A stretch of DNA of 64,000 nucleotides from Rhynchopus sp. YZ270_cl-10. Taxonomy: Eukaryota; Euglenozoa; Diplonemea; Diplonemida; Diplonemidae. The stretch lies in contig OZ037863.1 in NCBI GenBank assembly GCA_964035575.1, positions 1,032,001-1,096,000 of the forward strand, given 5' to 3'. The translations under genes and the position numbers were made by a program. Below the pieces are notes generated by a model. The model made no database searches. It saw only the letters and a program-made list of their open reading frames with translations, and was not told where the DNA came from. Shown piece by piece: positions 54,148 to 64,000 of this stretch. The first letter of the stretch is position 1, and each line of letters starts with the position of its first letter.

Positions 54148-56654
54148 ATGGCAGCACAACCAGACAGCACAGGTCTTCGCCATCTCCGATGCTCTGCTTT
54201 AGACTATAAGAACGGCATCGCTGGGGGAGACGCATTTGAACGAACCAACCGCGACCATGGCGCTGCCACTGTGGTGCACAGTCAGAAGTACGCGGCTCTG
54301 CCACCGGCGAATCTCATTGCAACGTCCCCTCCAGGGAAGACTGTGTCTAGCGTACATAATGTAAAACGCGAGCCTGATAATATAGGAGCGATTCCTGAAG
54401 ATGTTCGCAAAAAGACGCTTTCCCCTGTTATGTCCCCAGCGTTGAGTCCTGCACCGCCTCCGCCCTTTGTGCCTGCTCATGTTGCTGTGGTGGCGGCGGT
54501 GCAGAAGAACCATCCGCAGCAGCTTCCTCCAATTGGCGCTTCGAATTTGATTGTGCCTGCGGCGGCAGATTTGCAGGTATGGGTATATGCAAGGAGGATT
54601 GCACAATGTGAAGGGGATGAAGGAGCAGCGAGGGGCGCATTAGTGAGTTCTTCGATGCGAGCGTTGTGTGGTGTCGCGTTGAAAGGGCTGACCTCAGCGT
54701 TATCGCAGCTTGCGTTGGAAGGATGTGTTGTAGTTGCAAAGCTTGAGGCAAATTCCTTTGCGCGACAGAGAAAGAAGTTTTCGCTACGCCGTGCCCTGCT
54801 TTTACTGTCAAGCAGTACACTACATCATACTAGAGCCTTGCGGTTTGCATCGTGGAGGGATTATACTATAGCCGCAAAGAGGTTGGCAGCAGAACGTCGT
54901 GAACGTGCTTTGTTTACAACGCAAAGCAAAGACAGCAGAGAACTGCGTTTGCGCCAACACTTTCTTGAGGAGGAGGCGGGGCGGTCCGAGGTTGTGAACG
55001 CAGAGCACACCGCATTCAGGTCTCTCGGGCGGGCTATTGGTCCTTCGGTGCGCGCTCTGGCGGGGGAGTTTGACAGTTCTCGGCAGTTAGCGGGGTTGAT
55101 ACATAATGAGCATTTTGACGCTGGGAGGATTATTTCAACAGAAAAAACCCTCCGTGCGCAGATCTGCCGAGCAAAGGTGGAAGGAGGCGCGAAGCTTGAG
55201 GTGATTCTCATAAAATTGTATCCATTGCGGGATAGGAATGGGAGGATGATTCTGTCGCGGTATTTGGCGAAGTTTGCGTCGGCAACGTCCTCTGCGAAGG
55301 CGGTCCGTGCGCTTGCTGTGCAAAACGACGCATCGCACCGTCGCATCCGCTTCCAGCAATGGGTCGGAATTATCCTCCGGAAGAGAAAGAAGGACGCCAC
55401 CCTCCGAACCGCTAAGGCCACCCAACTCAGCCTATCTACCACAAAACGGCTTGCCTCGGTGTATATGAAAAAATGGTTAAAGGCGGTCGATCGTCGCCGA
55501 ATTATACAGCAAATTCACTACCTAGAGGCTGTCTCGACACAGAGGCTTGCGCTACGGTATTATAAAGGAATATCACACAAACCCGTTTTGCGGAAGAATC
55601 TGAAGGCAATGGAGGTACAGAGCTTGGGGCTAATCTTCGCAAAGTTTTTTGGAAAGTGGCGGCGTCTGCGTGCCATCCGCTGGAAGGCGTTGCGGCCACA
55701 GCAGAAACAGAAACGCGCCTTGGCGGTTCTTGCGAAGCCCACCTTCCTGAAGTGGTACCGGTACCTCTATCTGCATCTGATGATGAAGACGGTGTGGCGC
55801 TCTGTGCTGGGGGTGTACCAAGCGAGATGGGAGGTGTGGTCCGCACGGCATCGTTGCTTACGTTATTTGCTTGAGGACAATGTGCAGACACATAGGCGCG
55901 ACCGGTTCCGTACGTTACGGAGGCACGCGACGCTCTCCATCCGCTACAAACGTGCAGTCTGCATCATTGCGGACCGGGCTACCTCATCCCTGAGCCGTAC
56001 CTACTACACAGCGTGGCAAGCATACGCCAGGCGCTGTGCATCCACAAAGCAGGTGTCCGCCATGAAGGATATGCGTGCTGCGTTCCTGAAACGTATCGTG
56101 AAGAGCAACACCTACGCAACGTACCGCACGGTGTGGAGCAAGCTGCAGCTGCGTGTCGTGCGGCGCGAGATGGAACGTCGCAGCGACAGCATGGCGGGGG
56201 TGAACGTAGGGTATGGATCTTTATATTCCCCCCTCAAATATAAGTCTTTTTGTTCAAGCCTTCGGGTGCGGCATTTTCTACCCGGAGATATGCTGAGGAC
56301 AGGGGGCCTGGCCATATTGAGTCGTATGGAGACCAGCGCACCGTGTATTGATGTAAGTCTCAGACTAAATTTTCGATTAAATGCAGCAAGAGCAAATCAA
56401 AACTTTTCATCCGAAACAGGAAAACGGTGCGACGCTACTTCCAGTACTGGCTGCGCTGGTGCATGAAGTCTCTTGCCCGTGCCGAGGTCGAGATCGATGG
56501 CTCCGACTCCGACTCCGACGCGTTCGTCTCCACCTCACCTGCCAGTGCACGGGGCAGGGGAGTACCTCGCACACCGCGAAGGGTGCTCCTCATACAGGGG
56601 GAGGGCGACTCGCCACGGACCCCTTCGCCACGGTCACCAAGAAAGCCGTTGTAA
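54148..56654 (+). CDS. Sfi1-like centrin-binding repeat protein
   Basis: Two exons (54148-56210, 56420-56654; phase 2; donor GTATGG, acceptor AACAG) give 765 residues. The exon 2 frame continues the same repeat (RYFQYWLRWC), which supports the junction. After a Pro-rich N-terminal 130 residues, the protein is basic helix with repeats of about 25-45 residues centred on an aromatic-x-x-W-x-x-hydrophobic core: RFQQWVGII (about 400), YMKKWLKAV (439), FFGKWRRL (500), FLKWYRYL (533), YQARWEVW (557), YYTAWQAYAR (618), YRTVWSKLQ (657). This is the pattern of Sfi1 repeats, which bind centrin in fibres of the spindle pole or basal body. The Ser/Asp/Pro-rich tail has several SP and TP sites. SFI1 itself and other centrin-binding proteins cannot be distinguished. 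Confidence 0.65.
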
Positions 56655-57503
56655 AGGCGAAAGCCAGTGGTAAGGGGAGAATCCTTACTTTTTTGAAACG
56701 CTGATGTGCCTTATTCATTAAAGGTGTGTGTGGACGACGCTTTCGTTGTTCTTTTTCATACATCCTCTGTCTCCGCCTCGAGGTGTCTTGCATGGTGCCA
56801 CATTCAGATTTTTCGGATAGTTTTCTTTGTTGGTCAAAATGTTTTTTTGAAGATTTTGGTATTCCTGTAGACACCCTAGGATGCGTTTAAGAGCCTGCCA
56901 AAAAGATGGTCTTTTCTTTAAATACCATCGTGTTCCCGCGCGATACCGATTGGTAAAGGGACAGAGAGAGGCCCGTATTATGAAATTCCCTTCTTTTTAC
57001 AAAGAATGGGTTTTGGACGTACAGGGGCGCTAACATCAGAAGCGATGGGGGATGGGGAAGTGAGACAGGCATGTATTCATTGTAAGGTAAGTGGTGTAGG
57101 TAGGTAGGTTGGCGGCTGCCATGCACCCTGGGGTGGGGTGGGGAGGGGAGGGGGGTTTTTTTTTAGACAGTTTACAGTTTTCTGGTGGGCAGCTCGCACA
57201 ACTTTACTTTAAAAAAAGGTTTATTTCTTGACTGTGTTTCCACACAAAAGGGGGTTGTTTGAGGCAAACAAAGAATGCAAAACAATACTAATTTACTTTT
57301 TCCTTTTCCGTTTTTGTTTTTGTTTTTTATATCATGGGGAAGATGGACCGGGGTTTATATCAGTTTTTGACTAATTCTACGCTGGCCCCTGTCGGCAGCT
57401 AGCCCTGGTCCCTTCAGCTCACCCCAGTCTGCATGCATCAACATGAAACCCACAAACATGTTTCGTCACAGTTACACATTCATGGTCGCCTTCCATCGAG
57501 CAG
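56655..57503. other. Spacer before the ubiquitin-like array
   Basis: No gene recognised. A G-rich tract (GGGGTGGGGTGGGGAGGGG) at about 57130-57155, able to form a quadruplex, is followed by a T run. Unit-like sequence of the array begins at 57504. Confidence 0.5.
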
Positions 57504-57992
57504 CGTGCAACACTTCAACAATCACCCCTTTTTGGGTGTGAACACAAGATGCAAAGCTCATCTGGACCCCATTTTCTCATAAACATTTTGCGACTTTCCC
57601 CTTCTTAGTATCAATGTGCTACGTAAGTCTGTACGTCAAGATGTCTTTGCTTTGGCAGGACCGGCACCAGGTTGCCAACGGAAGCGCCAAGGTACGGCAC
57701 TTTTATGAGAAGACTGTTTGTGTTGGTGTTGTGTCCTCGCAGTGTGCCTTTTGGGTGCTTTTGTTTCGGGTGTGCTTTTTGGACAAAGTAACAATAACAT
57801 GGCAGATGCATACCAACGGGAGCATGCTCAGCACAGCATGCACGAAAGAGGTAGTTTTCTGGGCATTTTTCAGACATTTGTACCAAGGAGTCTGACAGCA
57901 GTCAATATTTTGTTCACACTTTCAAGGGGTTCACATTATTCTTGCACAGAAAACGTCGTCTCGCTGTGTCGTACACAACACTACACACCACC
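57504..57992 (+). promoter_or_regulatory. Conserved 5' block of the ubiquitin-like genes
   Basis: This 490-bp block is almost identical upstream of all three genes (60198-60684, 62847-63334). It may contain the promoter and 5' untranslated exons: ATGTGCTAC is followed by a perfect GTAAGT donor, TTTGGCAG 30 bp on, then GCCAAG-GTACGG and, in units 2 and 3, CTTTTAG-GACAAAG. The last step has lost its AG in unit 1 (CTTTTTGGACAAAG). Recent duplication alone could explain the conservation, so function is unproven. Confidence 0.4.
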
Positions 57993-59751
57993 ATGGAAGC
58001 GTCGGCCCCACACCAGGTCAAACAGAAGATAGACGTGCAAGTGGATTCTTCACGTGTGCTTTCCGTGGAACTTGACTTCACGAGAGGCACATGCCTCTTC
58101 GACTTTAAAAAGATGGTTGCTGCAAAAGAGGATGTGCGTATAGAACATGTGCATCTCACCATTGGGGGCAAGGAGTACCCAGACACAAAGAAACTTATGC
58201 TTGTGGCACATCTGGACTTTGTGCTTGCAAAGGTAATGTTTGTTTTGTTATTGACTCCTCCTCACGTTGTGAGCTGCACTATTTGCCCCATTTTTGTCAT
58301 CCAACTCACCTCCGCTTTGGAACGTGAGAAGCTGGCCACAACCATCATATGCGGTTACCTGAACTGCATCTGCACTCTCCTTCACGACGGAGTCTGCTTG
58401 CAAGGCCCTGTTTCTCATTTCACATGACAGGTTTACGTTCTCACCACCTCTACAGATGCCGATCTTCGTGAAGTGGTTGACAGGGAAGACAATCCGTCTC
58501 GAAGTAGAACCACGTGACACCGTCCTTGATGTGAAGGAGCAGATCAAGGACAAGGGGGACATCCCGATAGACCAGCAGTGTCTTGTTGTGGGAGACGACG
58601 AGCTTGAGGACGGACACACCCTTGCAGACTGCAACATTCAGAAGGACAGCACTGTGCACTTGGTGTTGCTCTCTCCGCAGCCCCTGGTATGCCCACCACC
58701 ACAAGATCAACACACACAGTACTGTGCTCACTTTTGCTCTGCACGCCCTGATGGGAGTACTCTCACCTCGTGTGGCACTGTGTGGACACTGTTTCCGTGC
58801 TCGAGACACAGCAGACCCTGACCCGGTCCGTCGGTTGTGCCTCACCCCACATGTGGAGCCGCTCCCTTCCTGCCTGCGAGCATGCATCTCTGCACTCTCC
58901 TCGGCTGCCTCCCACAAGGCTGTTTGTCTTCTTGCTTGGCAGATGCACACCACACTATACACCTTTGTACAGGGAAGGAAGATCTTCGTCAAGACCTTGG
59001 ATGGAAGGACAATCACCCTTTGTGGGCTTTCCTCGGAAGACACTATCAAGAACGTGAAGGCGATGATCGAGGACAAGGAAGGCATCCCACCCAATATGCA
59101 GCGTCTCATCTACGCAGGGAATCAGTGCGCGAAGCGGCTTGAGGACGAAGGCACCCTTGCGGACTACAAAATTTGGCATGAGAGTACACTGGTTTTGGCG
59201 CTGAGTATGATGACTAGACGGCATATGGTATGCCCACCACACAAGATCAACACACACAACGTACTGTGCACACTTTCACTCTGCACACCCTGATGGGAGT
59301 ACTCTGATCTCGTGTGGCACTGTGTGGACACTGTTTCCGTGCTCGAGACACAGCAGACCCTGCCTGACCCGGTCCGTCGGTTGTGCCACACACCACATTT
59401 GGAGCCGCTCCCTTCCTGCCTGCGAGCATGCATCTCTGCACTCTCCTCGGCCTCCCCAAGGCTGTTTGTCTTCTTGCTTGGCAGATGCACACCACACCAC
59501 ACACCTTTGTACAGGACATGCAGATCTTCGTCAAGACCTTGGATGGAAGGACAATCACCCTTTGTGGGCTTTACTATGGACACACTGTCAAGGACGTGAA
59601 GGAGATGATCCAGGACAAGGAGGGCTACCCACCAGACCAGCAGCGTCTCCTCTTCGCAGGAGAGCCGCTTGAGAACGAACGCACCATTGAAGAATGCAAC
59701 ATTTGGCATGAGAACATACTGCATTTGGCGCTGAAAGGCAGTGCTGACTAA
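57993..59751 (+). CDS. Four-domain ubiquitin-like protein, unit 1
   Basis: Exons 57993-58232, 58456-58686, 58973-59227 and 59515-59751, all phase 0, give 320 residues. Each exon encodes one ubiquitin-like beta-grasp domain. Domain 1 is the most diverged ([20 protein letters not shown]). Domain 2 starts [20 protein letters not shown]. Domain 3 has [18 protein letters not shown], with an insertion ([12 protein letters not shown]) where ubiquitin has GKQLEDGR. Domain 4 has [20 protein letters not shown] and [17 protein letters not shown]. No domain ends in Gly-Gly, so it should not be cleaved or conjugated like polyubiquitin. In domain 4 the Lys48 and Lys63 equivalents are Glu and His. Acceptors are CTACAG/GTACAG and two donors are GTATGC. 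The ATG at 57993 has a strong CCACCATGG context. Probably a cytosolic adaptor; function unknown. Confidence 0.8.
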
Positions 59752-60197
59752 GAAGTGTTATAGTTTTGAATGAACACCGTCTTCTGAGAAGACGTGTATT
59801 TTAAGTAGCAAATGGGGAGGCGCGTCTGCATAACGGCACCGGCAAGAGCAGAACACGTCAGTTAGGTGACGACATAAGGACGTGCACCTTTTTGTTAACC
59901 TCTTCTTCGTGCACGGAGAACTCATCTCCTTTCCACATATCGTACTTATGAGGTACACCATGTGATGCAAGAAGCACGTTTGGTCTCATGTGTGTCGTTT
60001 ACGCGTTTCTGTTTTTGAGGATGTGTGTGCACGAGAGGCATATACACGTTCTCCTTCTCTTGTTTTCCCATCCTTTTCACACATTTTCTAGCCCCTTTTC
60101 CTGCACAGAGAACTCGTCTCCTTTCCACATGTTGTACTTATTAGGTATATCATGTGACACGAAGGTCTCAACACACAGTTGAAAAGGCATAAGACAA
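59752..60197. other. Spacer of unit 1
   Basis: Contains the R3 word (60018-60045), AAGACGTGTATTTTAAGTAG and two copies of a roughly 60-bp block (59915-59975 and 60100-60165: GAGAACTCRTCTCCTTTCCA, then CATGTGA). No gene. Confidence 0.6.
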
Positions 60198-62846
60198 CGT
60201 GCAACACTTCAACAATCACCCCTTTTTGGGTGTGAACACAAGATGCAAAGCTCATCTGGACCCCATTTTCTCATAAACATTTTGCGACTTTCCCCTTCTT
60301 AGTATCAATGTGCTACGTAAGTCTGTACGTCAAGATGTCTTTGCTTTGGCAGGACCGGCACCAGGTTGCCAACGGAAGCGCCAATGTACGGCACTTTTAT
60401 GAGAAGACTGTTTGTTTTGGTGTTGTGTCCTCGCAGTGTGCCTTTTAGGGTGCTTTTGTTTCGGGTGTGCTTTTAGGACAAAGCAACAATAACATGGCAG
60501 ATGCATACCAACGGGAGCATGCTCAGCACAGCATGCACGAAAGAGGTAGTTTTCAGGACATTTCTCAGACATTTGTACCAAAGAGTCTGACAGCAGTCAA
60601 TATTTTGTGGACACTTTCAATTCACAGTATTTTTGCAACAGAAAACGTCGTGTCGCTGTGTCGTACACAACACTACACACCACCATGGAAGCGTCGGCCC
60701 CACACCTACAGGACAAACAGAAGATAGACGTGCAAGTGGATTCTTCTTGGACGACTCCTCACGTGTGCTTTCCGTGGAACTTGACTTCACGAGAGGCACA
60801 ACCCTTTTCGACTTTAAAAATCTGGTTGCTGCAAAGGAGGGTGTGCGCACAGAACAGGTGCATCTCACCATTGGGGGCAAGGAGTACCCAGACACAAAGA
60901 AACTTATGCTTGTGGCACATCTGGACTTTGTGCTGGAGCTTGCTAAGGTAATGTTGGTTTTGTTATTGACACCTCCTCACGTTGTGAGCTGCACTATTTG
61001 CCCCATTTTTGTCATCCAACTCACCTCCGCTTTGGAACGTGAGAAGCTGGCCACAACCATCATATGCGGTTACCTGAACTGCATCTGCACTCTCCTTCAC
61101 GACGGAGTCTGCTTGCAAGGCCCTGTTTCTCATTTCACATGACAGGTTTACGTTCCCTCACCACCTCTAACTTACAGATGCCGATCTTCGTGAAGTCGTT
61201 GGCAGGGAAGACAATCCGTCTCGAAGTAGAACCACGTGACACCGTCCTTGCTGTGAAGGAGCAGATCAAGGACAAAGGGGACATCCCGATAGACCAGCAG
61301 TGCCTTGTTGTGGGAGACGACGAGCTTGAGGACGGACACACCCTTGCAGACTGCAACATTCAAGAGGACAGCACTGTGTACTTGACGGTGCTCTGTCCAC
61401 AGACAGAGGTATGCCCACCATGGCAAGAGCAACACACACAGTACTGTGCACACTTTTGCTCTGCACACCCTGATGGGATCACCCTGACCTCGTGTGGCAC
61501 TGTGTGGACACTGCTTCCGTGCTCGAGACACAGCAGACCCTGACCCGGTCCGTCGGTTGTGCCACACACCACATGTGGAGACGCTCCCTTCCTGCCTGCG
61601 AGCATGCATCTCTGCACTCTCCTCGGCTGCCTCCCCAAAGGCTGTTTGTCTTCTTGCTTGGCAGATGCACACCACACATCTTGTACAGGACATGCAGATC
61701 ATCGTCAAGACCTTGACTGGGAAGATAATCACCCTTTCTGGGCTTTCCTCTAATGACACCATCGAGGATGTGAAGGTGAAGATCCAGGTCAAGGAGGGTA
61801 TCCCATCCAACCAACATCGTCTCATCTACGCAGGGAGGCAGCTTGAGGACGAACGCACCCTTGCAGACTACGAGATTGGGCATGAGTGCACTGTGCATTT
61901 GGTGCCGAGTTTGTGTCGTTCTAGACAGGCAGAGGTATGCCACCACAAGAGCAACACACACAACAAACTGTGCACACGTTTGCTCTGCACACCCCGATGG
62001 GAGCACCCTGACCTGTGGACACTGCTTCCGTGCTTGAGACACAGCAGACCCTGACCCGGTCCGTCGGTTGTGCCTCACACCACATGTGGAGACGCTCCCT
62101 TCCTGCCTGCGAGCATGCATCTCTGCACTCTCCTCGGCTGCCTCCCACAGGCTGTTTGTCTTCTTGCTTGGCAGATGCACACCACACTATACACCTTGTA
62201 CAGAACATGCAGATCATCGTCAAGACCTTGGATGGAACGACGATCACCCTTTCTGGGCTTTCCTCGAATGACACTATCGATAACGTGAAGGCGAAGATCC
62301 AGGCAATGGGGGGCATCCCACCCGAACAGCAGCTACTCCTCTTCGCAGGGAAGCAGCTTGAGGACGAACGCACCCTTGCAGACTACAAGATTTGGCATGA
62401 GTGCACACTGAACTTGGTGCTGGAATAAGAAGTAGACTTGTGTGTATTTAAAGTAGCAAATGGGGAGGCACTTCTGCACAACGGCACCCTGTAAGAGCAG
62501 AACACGTCAATTAAGTGACGACATAAGGATGCGGCACCTTTTTGTTAACCTCTTCTTCGTGCACGGAGAACTCATCTCCTTTCCACATATCGTACTTATG
62601 AGGTACACCATGTGATGCAAGAAGCACGTTTGGTCTCATGTGTGTCATTTACGCGTTTCTGTTTTTGAAGATGTGTGTGCACGAGAGGCACATTTATCAT
62701 ACATGTTTTCTTTCTCTTGTGTTCCCATGTTTTCACACATTTTCTAGCCTCTTTTCCTGCACAGAGAACTCATCTCCTTGCCACATGTTGTCTTATGAGG
62801 AACAGCATGTGACACGAAGGTCCCAGCACACAGTTGAAAAGGACAA
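60198..62846 (+). repeat. Tandem unit 2 of the ubiquitin-like array
   Basis: About 2649 bp, same layout as unit 1. By eye, introns and flanks are highly similar to unit 1 while exons 3 and 4 differ clearly. Confidence 0.9.
60685..62428 (+). CDS. Four-domain ubiquitin-like protein, unit 2
   Basis: Exons 60685-60947, 61178-61408, 61689-61934 and 62204-62428; the last three are phase 0. Domain 2 begins [20 protein letters not shown]. Domain 3 is [20 protein letters not shown]. Domain 4 is [20 protein letters not shown] and stops at LVLE without Gly-Gly; it keeps [11 protein letters not shown], so a Lys48 equivalent is present, while the Lys63 position is His. Exon 1 differs: an 11-nt insertion near 60742-60752, relative to unit 3, puts the usual ATG (60685) out of frame with domain 1. 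Domain 1 is instead open upstream in another frame to an acceptor-like ACAG at about 60643, so a spliced upstream start is possible. Otherwise translation could begin at the exon 2 Met. The gene may be mildly damaged or use an alternative N-terminus. Confidence 0.65.
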
Positions 62847-63334
62847 CGTGCAACACTTCAACAATCACCCCTTTTTGGGTGTCAACACAAGTTACAAAGC
62901 TCATCTGGACCCCATTTTCCCATAAACATTTTGCGACTTTCCCCTTCTTAGTATCAATGTGCTACGTAAGTCTGTACGTCAAGATGTCTTTGCTTTGGCA
63001 GGACCGGCACCAGGTTGCCAACGGAAGCGCCAAGGTACGGCACTTTTATGAGAAGACTGTTTGTTTTGGTGTTGTGTCCTCGCACTGTGCCTTTTAGGGT
63101 GCTTTTGTTTCGGGTGTGCTTTTAGGACAAAGCAACAATAACATGGCAGATGCATACCAACGGGAGCACGCTCAGCACAGCATGCACGAAAGAGGTAGTT
63201 ATCTGGACATTTCTCAGACATTTGTACCAAAGAGTCTGACAGCAGTCAATATTTTGTTCACACTTTCAAGGGTTTCACATCATTCTGCAGGAAACGTCGT
63301 GTCTCTGTGAACACAACACAGCACTAATATCACC
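62429..63334. other. Spacer of unit 2 and 5' block of unit 3
   Basis: Same sequence types as 59752-60684: R3 word at 62668-62695, the GAGAACTCATCTCCTT blocks, then the conserved upstream block from 62847. No separate gene. Confidence 0.6.
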
Positions 63335-64000
63335 ATGGAAGCGTCGGCACCACACTTGCAGGACAAACAGAAGATAGACGTGCAAGTGGACGACTCTTCA
63401 CGCGTGCTTTCCGTGGAACTTGACTTCACGAGAGACACATGCCTCTTCGACTTTAAAAAGCTGGTTGCTGCAAAGGAAGGTGTGCGCACAGAACAGGTGC
63501 ATCTCACCATTGGGGGCAAGGAGTACCCAGACACAAAGAAACTTATGCTTGTGGCACATCTGGACTTTGTGCTGGAGCTTGCTAGTAAGGTAATGTTGGT
63601 TTTGTTATTGACACCTCCTCACGTTGTGAGCTGCACTATTTGCCCCATTTTTGTCATCCAACTCACCTCCGCTTTGGAACGTGAGAAGCTGGCCACAACC
63701 ATCATATGCGGTTACCTGAACTGCATCTGCACTCTCCTTCACGACGGAGTCTGCTTGCAAGGCCCTGTTTCTCATTTCACATGACAGGTTTACGTTCCCT
63801 CACCACCTCTAACTTACAGATGCCGATCTTCGTGAAGTCGTTGGCAGGGAAGACAATCCGTCTTGAAGTAGAACCACGTGACACCGTCCTTGCTGTGAAG
63901 GAGCAGATCAAGGACAAGGGGGACATCCCGATAGACCAGCAGTGCCTTGTTGTGGGAGACGAGGAGCTTGAAGACGGACACACCCTTGCAGACTGCAACA
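62847..64000 (+). repeat. Tandem unit 3 of the ubiquitin-like array, cut by the window
   Basis: Begins CGTGCAACACTTCAACAATC. It follows unit 2 very closely through exon 2, where the window ends. Confidence 0.9.
63335..64000 (+). CDS. Ubiquitin-like protein, unit 3 (partial)
   Basis: Exon 1 is 63335-63589 (85 codons, phase 0) and exon 2 runs from 63820 to the window edge. Domain 1 reads [20 protein letters not shown] and ends ELASK at a GTAATG donor. Domain 2 reads [20 protein letters not shown] and is nearly identical to unit 2 over the visible part. The ATG is in frame, as in unit 1, in an ATATCACCATGG context with an upstream in-frame stop. The remaining domains, presumably two, lie outside. 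Confidence 0.75.

Larger units (their letters stand above)
57504..60197 (+). repeat. Tandem unit 1 of the ubiquitin-like array
   Basis: About 2694 bp, starting at CGTGCAACACTTCAACAATC. It contains a conserved upstream block, the four-exon gene and a spacer in which a segment (CACGGAGAACTCATCTCCTT and its surroundings, 59918 and 60104) is itself duplicated. Confidence 0.9.

Noticed and set aside
58943-58972. Acceptor at TTGGCAG (58942) for ubiquitin-like exon 3
   Set aside because: At the equivalent site in unit 2 exon 4 this acceptor would put the domain out of frame; the downstream GTACAG acceptor works in all copies.
57993-62428. Polyubiquitin genes
   Set aside because: The domains are too divergent, none ends in Gly-Gly, and introns separate them; they cannot be processed to free ubiquitin.
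1-64000. CRISPR arrays, rRNA genes, bacterial operons or plasmid features
   Set aside because: None seen; gene structure is eukaryotic throughout.

Overview
The window is nuclear DNA of a unicellular eukaryote. The genes have GT-AG introns, TAA, TAG and TGA are all used as stops (standard code), coding exons are GC-richer than the AT-rich spacers and introns, and spacers are full of A/T homopolymers and small dispersed repeats. A ciliary TPH-domain protein and a likely centrin-binding Sfi1-type protein indicate a cell with a flagellum and basal bodies. I cannot place the species. The long conserved donor (GTATG) and CACAG-type acceptor recall some excavate protists, but that is only a hint.

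Layout. 0-12 kb: an intronless receptor-type cyclase-like gene (876-5774), then 6 kb of repeat-rich spacer with inverted repeats, a TIR element carrying a zinc-knuckle relic and a 238-bp direct repeat. 12-15 kb: quinolinate synthase (NadA), four exons. 15-21 kb: spacer, then a secreted SGNH-hydrolase-like protein ending in a long Arg-Val tail. 21-27 kb: a CFAP210-like axonemal coiled-coil gene and TRAPPC5. 27-33.5 kb: spacer with a small TIR element, one five-exon unrecognised gene and one small unrecognised gene. 33.5-43.4 kb: a giant fibronectin-III protein of about 3274 residues. 44-49 kb: an AlkB-like domain fused to a very long Gln/Pro/Gly-rich tail. 51.5-56.7 kb: a CUB-like type I membrane protein and an Sfi1-like protein. 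57.5-64 kb: a tandem array of about 2.7-kb units, each carrying a gene of four divergent ubiquitin-like domains with one exon per domain. The third unit runs off the window.

There is no operon logic; nearly all recognised genes lie on the plus strand and appear to be independent. The main themes are: three enzyme folds whose catalytic residues appear to be lost (cyclase, SGNH hydrolase, AlkB); a tandem ubiquitin-like family whose introns look better conserved than its exons; and many very small dispersed repeat families, several inside introns. Gene calls come from reading the sequence only. Percent identities are eye estimates and no database search was possible.
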